Positions 53,175-62,345 of a stretch of 64,000 nucleotides of DNA are shown in pieces. Source of the stretch: Aldrovandia affinis (lineage: Eukaryota; Chordata; Actinopteri; Notacanthiformes; Halosauridae); NCBI GenBank assembly GCA_029706075.1, contig JAINUG010000007.1:8061501-8125500 (forward strand). Direction: 5' to 3'. The translations under genes were made by a program, and so were the position numbers. The notes under the pieces are model-generated. The model was not told where the DNA came from. It made no database searches and saw only the letters and a program-made list of their open reading frames with translations. How positions within the stretch are numbered: the first letter of the stretch is position 1; each line of letters starts with the position of its first letter.

Positions 53175-53294
53175 ATGGTTAAACGTTGTGCCTGGGGCAC
53201 TTGTAACAGTGACACTCGTTACCCAGAGAGGTTGGAAGAAGATATACGTTTTTTTTCCTTTACAAAACCAAAATCAAATCCTGAAAAGTGTTAG
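53175..53294 (+). pseudogene. THAP zinc-finger exon, N-terminal half
   Basis: 40 codons: MVKRCAWGTCNSDTRYPERL, then EEDIRFFSFTKPKSNPEKC and TAG. The C-x4-C pair (RCAWGTC) and the RFFSFTKPK segment match the start of the C2CH THAP module, which binds DNA. The second metal pair (C-x2-H) is supplied by a separate block at 53493. The stop right after PEKC leaves about 15 family residues unaccounted for, so the copy is incomplete. Confidence 0.7.
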
Positions 53295-53492
53295 CCAGCT
53301 AAGCTAATGTGGCTACGGTCTGGATATACAGCCCGGTTGCAACGTTGGTAAAGTTAGACTAAATGTTAGCTTTGTTATTCGTGATCCAGCCAGCTTGCTA
53401 ACGTTAAGATGTTACAGTGAAGCTCTAAAAAACCTGTGGGTAACGTTACCTTGATGTCAAAATGTAATACTATTTTTTCATTACTATTTCAG

Positions 53493-53580
53493 CACTTTGT
53501 CAATGGGAAGCCCAGTCCCGAGTACCCAAATCTTGTGGCGGACTGGGCTGACACACTGCTGATATTTTTTGCTTTACAGA
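53493..53580 (+). pseudogene. THAP domain, C-terminal exon-like block
   Basis: Preceded by an acceptor-like tttttcattactatttcag, the frame reads HFVNGKPSPEYPNLVADWAD. HF-NGKPS is the hallmark end of the THAP module, including its second zinc His. The exon-intron split between 53294 and 53493 suggests the ancestral element's THAP gene had an intron here. Confidence 0.65.
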
Positions 53581-54106
53581 GGTCCAGGGTATGGAGCTAC
53601 CTGTGGAGCTAACCAGAATAATGTCGTTACAGCACACTATAGGCTACTAATGTTACGTTAGTTAGCTAATGCTAGCTAACTTACTACTGAATGTAACGTT
53701 ATATAGGCCTACTGCTTTTGCTTTTTAATGATTGTAATAGTGAATAGAGACCTACCCAGCTTTACAGGAACAGTGTTGCTCCTTAATGTCGTTGTCCTCT
53801 GTTTCAATCGCCAGGTGATGCGGTGGTTCACTTTTATTCTGATCTGTAGGCTTTCGCTTCTATCTTAATTTTTTTAACGTCATTTTGTTGCTGAGTCAGT
53901 GTGATATCTTGAATATAACCTTCAAATGCATATTGTAGACCCTTCTGTCTGCTTCTATCTGAAATCGCTTTTTCTATTTTCCAAAAATTGGACAATATTT
54001 ATCCAGGGAGTGCAGTTAGCAATAGTGGGAGCGCCATGCTGGCTCCGAAAGCTTGACGGACTTAGCAACAGTAACTAAGGGGGGTGTGGTTTAGCGAAGG
54101 GTCAAT

Positions 54107-54529
54107 TACATCGGTGGGTGTCAGTTCAATCACCTTTCCAGGAACTGTATGAAAGGCAAGAGGTTACTGCACAGAACACAGGCCCTGACAGGATGCGACC
54201 TGTTCTCAACAGAAAGCCTTGTTTCCCTCTCCATTTTGCAAAAGGGCCGTCCAGGCATCTTTACCTGTATCAAAAGGACACCACTCCATTCGGACCCCGG
54301 CCCCTGGAAGCACTTCCTAAACCCTAGACAATTTTTTCTAACTTCCACTGCTCCTCTTTCCCCTGAATGCATGAATCACTGAAAACCTGAAACTAACCTT
54401 CACAGCAAACCGTTTGCCCCTCCACACCCTCCCCTCCCCCAGTGGCGGTGGCTGAACGCTGTGCTGCCCTTGGTTTGTGCCTTCCCTCTTAACTCTCTGG
54501 CATGCCTGAAGCAGCACCACGCAATTGAA
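54107..54529. other. ELP4 intron
   Basis: No gene or repeat. Short ORFs overlap on both strands and lack features. Confidence 0.4.
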
Positions 54530-55340
54530 TGTGAATTAAAAATATTGAAATGCACCATGCAATTCATCACAGAACAATGTACCGTCTGTGGAGGGCTGTG
54601 CTAACGTAGTTCCTCTCCCCCAACACATCTATTACCACGGACCCAGTGAATGAGTTGCTTCCATTGTTTCAAAATTATACCTTTAATTTTATCCAACCCC
54701 ACCCCCCCAATTCCCCCCGGCATGGGAAACTGATGCTTGTTTTATGCTAGATGCCAAATCTCTTAGCGGACACATTGTGAAGAAAATATGACGTGTCTTA
54801 ATTATCAGTAATGAAGCAGGAATAAGCTGCTCACTTAGATATAATATATAAAATGACCTTTTTAGCTAGGATGTGTGATAAAAGGTATCCGTTTGATGAA
54901 TCATGCCTCATTTAGCTTCTGGCCTTTGTGTTGGCTAATGTTCGGAGGATGAGTTTTAAAATTGAGTGTAAATGGTGTTAAGAGTATTAAACTGATTTAC
55001 AGTTTTGGCTCCTGCTACGTCATTTTGCTTTAGTAAATGAGTCCGCTCTTCTCCTTTATCTGCGGGCTGTTATTAGGGGAGATAACAGAGGAGTGCAGTT
55101 TTTCCCCCTCCTGTCTGGAAGTGTTTAATCGCTGTGGCACAGCATTTGCCTCTCCCCCTCCCCCCCAGAGCTAACAAACTTTGCCCTTCTCTCTGACTTA
55201 TTTGCATTTTGTAGCCTCTCTGCAGGAATTTCAATTAAATCTTCTTTTTTTGACCTCACCTCACGGGTGGCACCCTCAAAATCAGAGCGTTTTTTAGCTC
55301 GTTTAGTGTCTATAAGTCTTGCCGGTGAGACTCATAGTTA
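54530..55340. promoter_or_regulatory. Candidate conserved non-coding enhancer block 8
   Basis: Repeat-free AT-rich block with gtgaattaaaaatattgaaa (54530), tacctttaattttatccaac (54680), gtgtcttaattatcagtaat (54793), acctttttagctaggatgtg (54857), gttattaggggagataacag (55070), cttatttgcattttgtagcc (55197) and tttcaattaaatc (55228). It combines ATTA cores with octamer-like ATTTGCAT. Regulatory role inferred. Confidence 0.5.
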
Positions 55341-55825
55341 CCTCGTCTCCAGGATGAGGGGGAAGAGGGGGTCCGTTATTTGGAGCCCGTCACCCCACTC
55401 CCAACAGCAGGGACCTGGTCCGGGCCTCCTGCAGCCTGGGAGGCTTTTCAGACTGAGCGCCACGAGAGAATCGGTGTCAGCACCCTCCACACGCATAGGT
55501 ACTGCAGTAATAGGCTGGAGAGGAGTCTCCGTGCACTGGGGACACAGGCCCTAACCCAGCCTGAGTGGGGGTTCAAGTTTGACCGATCTGTTCTCATAAA
55601 CGGATGGGTGAGCCTAACGTGAAGGACATTAGGAAAGTTGTAATGTAATTCTCTTTTATTTTTAATAGCTGTAAAAAACAATTACATTCATTACATCGAC
55701 TGTGAGGGGATAACTTTTGCTTGTGCGAAAGGACAGTTCAGGGCATATTTAATATTGAGTTGTTTTACATGTTTTTTCTTTATCCAGTGGTCTATACTTT
55801 CCATTAAAAGATCCTGCATTCCATT
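55341..55825. other. ELP4 intron
   Basis: GC-balanced stretch with overlapping short ORFs lacking domains. Nothing firm. Confidence 0.4.
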
Positions 55826-55842
55826 AAAAGCATTGTTATTGG

Positions 55843-56224
55843 CCTCCTGGGTGGTCTAGTGGTTACAACTTTCGACGCTGGCCACTGCGACCGGGATTTG
55901 ATTCCACCGGCCGCGCCAGTTTCAGCTCTGGCCAGGAGTGCCACTAGCGGGCGGCAATTGGCTGTCCACCCCGGGGAGGGAAGCCAATACGAGCTCGCTG
56001 CGTACAGGAGTGGCCCTGTGCTTGCATACCGGAGCTACGGTGACAGCTTGGCGGGTTACAGCTCGAAGCAGGCGGGGCCCAGCTGCATGTCACTGCCGAT
56101 ATCAGAACTACAGCAGTGAACTTGTAAGATATATGAGGGAGTGGGATAATTGACATGAAAAATTTGGGTATAATTGGATACTAAAAAAAGGGGAGAAAAA
56201 AACAGCACAAAGAGAAAGTAGAAA
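55843..56224 (+). mobile_element. tRNA-derived SINE, copy 2
   Basis: 382 bp between perfect aaaagcattgttattgg duplications (55826-55842, 56225-56241). A box TGGTCTAGTGG at 55852-55862 and B box GGATTTGATTCC at 55894-55905. The body aligns with copy 1 (ggcaattggctgtccacccc; gagtggccctgtgcttgcat), with clear divergence between them. Tail A-rich. It sits in an otherwise conserved-looking intron. Confidence 0.92.
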
Positions 56225-56241
56225 AAAAGCATTGTTATTGG

Positions 56242-56399
56242 TCTCTTTGATCGGTTGTGAGCTGCCAGATATTTATAAACATTTGTTTTGTACATTGGAC
56301 ACAGTTGGAACTCAAGTCAAATAAATGTATATGATGTTTTCTTGTTTTCCCCTTGATCTGTTTTGGTAGTGGTGCTTTCTTTCTTTGGTCAGGTGGAAA
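56242..56399. other. ELP4 intron
   Basis: Short unique stretch between the SINE and block 9. Confidence 0.4.
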
Positions 56400-57560
56400 G
56401 CGGTCTGAATTAGCTCTTCTCCTGGGAGGGGCTTCACCTTCCCAATGTTTAGGTATGGATTTAAAATATTATCAGATCATATTCATATGAGGCTTCTGAG
56501 GCACTGCAGTGTGCTATCTGTTCAGTTTCTGGTTGAAAGCACAGCAGTACTTTAGTTCATTACTGCTGGAAAATGCTAACGGGACAATGCGCACCACAGT
56601 GATTAAGATGTAAATTCTCTCTAATTAGAATGTAAATTCTTACATTTATATGAAGACATCAACTGTCAGGTTGCCATATGATATCTTTTCTTCAATCCCC
56701 TGCCTGAATGAAGCCTTCATCGTTCATTTGTGGCGTTCAAACAGTTTTGCGATCCTTTTGTTCTGCGATTCTTGTAATATTCTCCCTTCATGTTCCCTTT
56801 TCACAGGACTTTTGTTTGTTTTTCCGCTCGCATCCCATATTGTTGTGCCTGGGGATTTTGAGGAAATTTGGAATGAAGATTGAGTTCATTCGGTGCCAGT
56901 CTTTGCGTGTGCATCAATTACTTCTGCTGAATTTTCCTCAATGCAAATAAGTCTAGTCGCATAAAAGGAGCGCATGTATTTGAAATAATTAATTTTCCCT
57001 TAATTATGGGAATGAAGGGGCGGTCACCATTTATTTAATGTTTTCAAAAATCTGCCAGAAAACCCCCCCAAAAAATGAAGTACTAATCCAATCACTTTCT
57101 GGAGATATTAATAGTTTTGCCACTGTCTTAATAGAATTGGGTTCATGTTTTCTTCTCTATTTCAAAAACAAATGACCCTGGTGGACTGGTAATCAATTAA
57201 GCGTGGAGACTAGGTTTTACATGCACAGCATGCTAATGTCCTTTGATACGCGGGGTGGAGTCCCCTCATTGGTTCAGATTGCACTCATTATCTATAGAGC
57301 GAGTGTTTCAGGGATCGCTCCCTGTCATTTCGCCTTTTCAAGTGTCTGACAGTTGAAATGTAAAGCAGTGTTGTCCTATTGTCATCTCGCCGAAGAGCTT
57401 GCTAATTTGAAGAATATTACCTCTCAAATACCAATCGCACACTTACATAAACAGAGCATTGGTCGAGGGGCTGGAAATAAACATTTCTCTGCTATTGATA
57501 TTATAAGGAGCATAAGGGGGAGATGGCCAGGGAGCTTAGTCTCTCTCAGTCTCAATAATG
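56400..57560. promoter_or_regulatory. Candidate conserved non-coding enhancer block 9
   Basis: The longest repeat-free ordered stretch here. Cores include aataattaattttcccttaa, ttatgggaatg (56986-57013), gagatattaatagttttgcc (57103), ggtaatcaattaagcgtgga (57189), gcatgctaatgtcctttgat (57228), tgctaatttgaagaatatta (57400) and tgctattgatattataagga (57491). 57180-57500 is especially dense and non-repetitive. No ORF support. Strong enhancer candidate by position and composition. Confidence 0.55.
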
Positions 57561-58172
57561 TGTAACGTTTAAGCTTTCGCTCTATCTGTGCAGAGTTGGC
57601 ATGGTTTTTTAAAACATTTATTTGGAGGTGGTATCTAGGCTAGGGGGTTGATGTTGACTTAGGGCTAACTTTAGCCGCATTCGGGGCAAGCCTGCATAGG
57701 GGAAAGGCCACATAAGGGGTAATTTCAGTACTGGCGTGGGGAGGCGGGAGCCAAGGGGCCGAGGGTCCATGGTGGAGGGCATGGAGGAGCACAAAGTAGT
57801 GATGGGGGGTTAAACTGAAAGTCATTTTTGGTTTATTTAAAATTCAGAAGATTTATCATCATTATCAGCTTAGTTCCTGTCACATACTGCTTGGTTTTGT
57901 TTTTGCCTTTTCTACTTTGTAAAAGGGTGGTAGCTATTACTAAAATATATCCATTTTACACTGTCCACAATAACCTGGTGGAAATTGTTTTTCAGATTTT
58001 CATTTAAGAGAAACTGAGTGATAAGATTTAAGTTTTAACCAATTTAATTGGTCCTTGATAGAAGGAAAATATGATAAGGAAAATGACAATAAGTACTTGA
58101 AAATTAAGCCAAGCAAGTGGTCACGCCAAGAACACACTGACTTATGGCTGAATGGCAGCCACTTTGGATGTA
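57561..58172. other. ELP4 intron
   Basis: GC-rich then AT-rich intron before Tc1-N. Nothing recognised. Confidence 0.4.
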
Positions 58173-59698
58173 CACTGGGTATAATAAGTATTCACCCCCT
58201 TTGGCATTTTTCATATTTTCTTTTCTTACTTTCTTATTTTATTAACCACATGGATATAATTGGGATTTCTTGAAACTGATCAACACAAAATACTCTATGA
58301 TGTCAAACACAGAAGACATTTTTCTTAATTATTTACAAATAAAAAACTGACGATTATTAATTCCATAAGTACTCAAACCCCTTTGTCTTCAGAGGTCACA
58401 TCATTATTTGATTGGAGTCCACCTGTGTACAATTAAGGTGTTTCAAATTATTTAAAATTGAATACACCTGCCTGTGTAGAGGTCCGACAGTTGGTCAGTG
58501 CATTTCCAAACAAGAGCTTCATCATGAAGATCATAGAACATTCTAAACAAATCCAAGAAAAGGTTCTTCAAAAGCACCAATCAGGTAAAGGATATAAGAA
58601 GATTGAAAAAACGTAGAATATCCCCCAGAGCACCGTTAAGTCCATCATAAAGAAATTGAGAAAATATGGCACAACTGTGAATTTGTCTAGAACAGGCAAA
58701 ACTGAGCATCCCTGTGAGAAGGGAACTTGTTGGGGAGGCTTATGGCAACTCTGACGGAGTTACAGTCTTCCATGGCAGAGATGGGAGAAACTGTCCACGG
58801 GACAACAATAGCCTGGACGCTTCAGAAATCTGTGCTATAGGAGGGTGGCAAAACGAAAACCATTGTTGAGGGAAACACACCTAGAGTTTCCCAGAAGGCA
58901 TGGGGGAGACTCTGAAACCAAATGGTGGAAGATTCTATTCTGATGAGAGCAAGATTGAACTTTTTGGCCTCAGCATTAGATGCTATATTTGCCGTAAGTC
59001 TAACACTGCGCATCATCCCAAGAACACTATCCCTACCGTGAAACATGGTGGCAGGAGCGTAATGCTATGGGAATGCTTCTCTGCTTCAGGGACTGGAAAC
59101 CTTGTCAAAATAGAGCACAAAATGGATGGAGCAAGATATAGACAAATCTTGGAGGAAAACATGCTGCAGTCTGCAAGAGACCTTGGACTTGGGAGAAGAT
59201 TTATATTTCAGCAGGACAATGACCCAAGGCCAACAAAAGCCAAATTGGAGTGCTTTAAAAACAACAACAAAAAAAGCTATGTCCTGGAGTGGCCCAGTCA
59301 AGACTCAAGACCTCAATCCCTTTGAGAATCTTTGGAAAGATTTTTGCTGTTCTGTTCACCAATGGTCCCCATCCAACCTGATGAAGCAATTTTGTCATGA
59401 AGAATTGGTGAAAATTGCAGTGTCCAGATGTGCAAAGCTGGTAGAGACCAAATAGGCTCACACCTGTAATTGCAGCTAAAGGTGCTTCTGCCAAGTATTA
59501 CGTCAAAGGAGTGAATACTTATGTACTCAATTATTGTCTGTTTTTATTTGTAAATAATTAAGAAAAAGCTTTATAGTTAATTTGACATTATAGAGAAATT
59601 TGTGTTGATAAGGGGTAACACATCCATTTTGATTCCATGAAGTAAGAAAATAAAATGTGGTAAATGCCAAAAGGGGCGGATACTTTGTGTACCCACTG
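58173..59698 (+). mobile_element. Tc1-N transposon
   Basis: Ends cactgggtataataagtatt, then caccccctttggca (58173), and inverted gccaaaaggggcggatactt, then tgtgtacccactg (59698), TA outside both. Length 1.53 kb with complete inverted repeats. It is the only Tc1 in the right-hand 16 kb. Confidence 0.93.
58524..59455 (+). pseudogene. Tc1-N transposase pseudogene
   Basis: Starts MKIIEHSKQIQEKVLQKHQS at 58524; HTH KGYKKIEKT, QSTVKSIIKKLRKYGTTVN; NLSRTGKT hook, then frame loss. From 58900 a long frame carries FYSDESKIELFGLS (first Asp), [40 protein letters not shown] (second Asp) and VLEWPSQDSRPQSL. A shift just before the Glu block moves PFENLWKDFC (about 59320) to another frame, which ends ...AKLVETK at 59455. 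A stop (TAG) after KKIEKT lies at about 58615. Confidence 0.88.
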
Positions 59699-60849
59699 TA
59701 TATCCCCCCCAAAATCCTGTGCTACTTTTCCTATGCCACAGATTTTATTATATATGTATTATCTATAAGTATTAATACTCAGCATGCACAAATACTCATC
59801 TATGGAAGGGGATTAAGATTAGCATTTCTAACCCTCAAATGGTGTACAGTCTGTGCTTTGTGCCTGACTCAAGTCCTTTTTTCTGCATTTGCCACCTGTG
59901 GGAGCTGTCGGTGTACAGCCTAACATCCTTTCATTTCAAAGAAAGGTGTTATTTTAGGTCAGACGTGCAACAGTCATAGTTGTCCGTACCCAGCAAGTCT
60001 GCAGGAATGCTAACAATACATTGCATGTTTGTAGCACGCCCTACCAAACGTATTATAGACGTGTTGGTTTTAAGTTAACTCTCAATCACAGAGGAATTTG
60101 ATTAGGCCATTCTGTTAGTCAGCTTGTATCTGTAACCATAGTGTGACAGCCTGGAAAGGAGCATGTTTTGACATTTACATCCGTTAAACGTCTACAGTTC
60201 CTGTGCCAGCCCCATAAAGCTGTCTCAGGTCACAACTTGGCATGTGAGCCATTCGCCGAAATACGACTTTGCTCCCCATGCCACCCGTCAACCTGAAGGA
60301 CCAGTTATCAGAGGCACAGATCAACTGACGAACATGGTCTTCTGCAAGTTTTCAGTAAAGATTTATTTGTAGTCATCAGGTTGGCTAAATGCTTTGGTAG
60401 ATGTGAAAGTCAGTGAGGGTCATGTGAGCCTTTCACATTTAATAATCAACATAAAGTATATAGTGTTTTTTTTCTTTCTTTTTTACACAAAAGAGGTGAA
60501 TATGTTTAATTTACTGCCATGTGATTGGAAGATGTATTATTTACCTTCTGTTACAAATTGCAGAAAGCTTCAAGGTCAATTGTTAGTTTTATTTACATTT
60601 GACTTTTCATTGGCCACTGTTGACGGCACATTGTTTTTCCATTTTATTTGTTTCTCCGTTTTTTTCCAATCTTTTTTTATTTTCATTAGTATAATGTCAT
60701 ACTATTAATTTTGACATCTTATGGAAAAATATCACCCTTTCTTTCAGTGGTGATTTCTAAGCAGCCATAATGTGTTTCAATGTGTTTGCCTCCTTGTGGG
60801 GTAAGCGATATGATTCCTAAGAGGAGGGAGGGGGGGGGGAGTCAGAAAC
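59699..60849. other. ELP4 intron
   Basis: TE-free, AT-rich, no gene. 60430-60720 is T-rich. The ORF at 60394-60708 has no recognised domain and its composition follows the AT-rich intron. Confidence 0.4.
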
Positions 60850-61470
60850 ATGGATGCCCGAGTGCCTTTCCTCTCTGCTCCCGAATCCCACTCCATCCCT
60901 TCACAATCACTGTTGACTAACAAGTTGTGGCTCTTTTCTCCCAGGCAGTGGGTGCAAGACAGCTACTTGAGACAAGAGGGGAGCGTTTATCCGGCAGGCC
61001 TCTCAGAGTTACTCAGGCAGAAAGGGCCCTGCGCGGAGAGGGAGCCGGCCGCTTCTGCAGCATTCCACATTTTTAATGAGCTTCCTCACAAACACTCCAG
61101 GCTTGCCTATTCTCTCCCCCCATCGCCCGCTGAAAGAGGATTTGTCCTAATTAAGGACCGCTTGGCCCAGTATGATAGCCCTCAGTTTCCACATATTCGT
61201 TTTTAATCACTTTTTTGGGGGGAGTTTTAACTCCCAAGATTGACCACAGAAATGCGGTCACAGCAGTTTTCCATTCGGCGTTCGACGCAAGGTTTATCAG
61301 CAGATAGCCTTTCACGCCTGTGCTGTAGCCCACTGTAATTCAGGCACTGATTTTCTCTTGAAGCGCTTAGACATGAACACAAACATGAGCTGGGTTATCT
61401 AGCTTTTAGGAGTGATCTAGGACTTGATAGGTTTGAAGTGCATGGGTGTGATTGACCAGTTAGGATATGT
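60850..61470. promoter_or_regulatory. Candidate conserved non-coding enhancer block 10
   Basis: Repeat-free block with cacatttttaatgagcttcc (61066), ttgtcctaattaaggaccgc (61142), tcgtttttaatcacttt (61197), ggttatctagcttttagg (61393) and cccactgtaattcaggcact (61329). A 118-residue ORF (60850-61206) runs through the centre. Its peptide has no family hallmark and the homeodomain cores fall inside it, so a regulatory reading is preferred. Function inferred. Confidence 0.5.
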
Positions 61471-61476
61471 TCAGTG

Positions 61477-61480
<4 letters not shown>

Positions 61481-61528
<48 letters not shown>

Positions 61529-61530
61529 TT
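61481..61530. repeat. (TA)n microsatellite followed by T run
   Basis: Simple repeat separating blocks 10 and 11. Confidence 0.95.
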
Positions 61531-61559
61531 ACTTTAAATTTGATAAATTTGCATCTTTC

Positions 61560-62345
61560 AGTAGCATGTTTGGGAGGGGGGGGACTGCAATGGTATTTTC
61601 TTCCCTTTCAAGGTACATTTCATTGTTGTTGGCAGTAGGCTGTCTATTTATTTAGTGGTAATTGGTGAGGGAAACAAGGAGGTAGTGAAGGGCCCCACTT
61701 ATCTCAGTTCTCATTATAACAGGCCGGAGCATCTTGGTGGACAGGACAATATTCCCATAATGTCTATTTTATACCCAGGTGGACAAACACAATTAAGGGC
61801 TGGTTTCTCATTGTCCAGGCGCCATTCGAGATGGTCTCCGAGCACATCGTCCACGCCAGGCTCACCGCCCGCACTCCAAGGCCACCTTTCAGTCTCTTCC
61901 CCCAACCAGCATAATCTAATGATTTAACTTACACCTCCCTTATTTAACACTGTCATGGAAAGTAAGGAATCCGCCATTCATAATTTACATGTCATTTGCT
62001 GCTCTATATTGTGTGAAATTTAATTACACAGCTCAAATTGTAGCCAGTGCTCATTTGTCTCGAGCGGTGCTCACAATAAGGCATTGATGTGAGCGGAGAC
62101 CGCGCTCACAGACTCTTTTTATCACATCACCTTCTGCCGTGGCCATCAAGCCCGCACAGTTGTTCTTTTCTCTCCTTTGTGAGGAAAATGAGAGAAGTTG
62201 ACCCCCATTTTCATTTAAAAATCTGGGGCATCATATAAAAGAATCCATTTGAAAAGATTTTATTCAAGGCCCCGTTACAATAGAATATACAGATATATTT
62301 TGCAGAAAGTGATTACTCCAGTACTAACTGCAGTAATAGTTTTAT
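61560..62345. promoter_or_regulatory. Candidate conserved non-coding enhancer block 11
   Basis: Repeat-free, ordered sequence with tggtaattggtgagggaaac (61655), cagcataatctaatgattta (61908), tgaaatttaattacacagct (62014), gcattgatgtgagcggagac (62079) and gaaagtgattactccagtac (62305). The mix of GC-balanced and AT cores over ~700 bp without any repeat is one of the clearest enhancer-like signatures here. Function inferred. Confidence 0.5.

Larger units (their letters stand above)
53006..54104 (+). mobile_element. THAP-coding DNA transposon with long inverted ends
   Basis: Inverted ends tgacccttcgctaaaccacg, then cccc (53006), and its complement at 54081-54104, each bounded by AT (53004-53005, 54105-54106). 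The inside encodes a THAP zinc-finger domain in two pieces. THAP transposases occur in P elements, Kolobok and ISL2EU-type (PIF-related) elements. The 2-bp AT duplication favours ISL2EU. Length 1.1 kb and no DDE domain, so non-autonomous. Confidence 0.75.

Noticed and set aside
60850-61206. 118-residue ORF inside candidate enhancer block 10
   Set aside because: No family motif, and the frame coincides with homeodomain-core-rich sequence. A coding exon cannot be excluded but is not supported.
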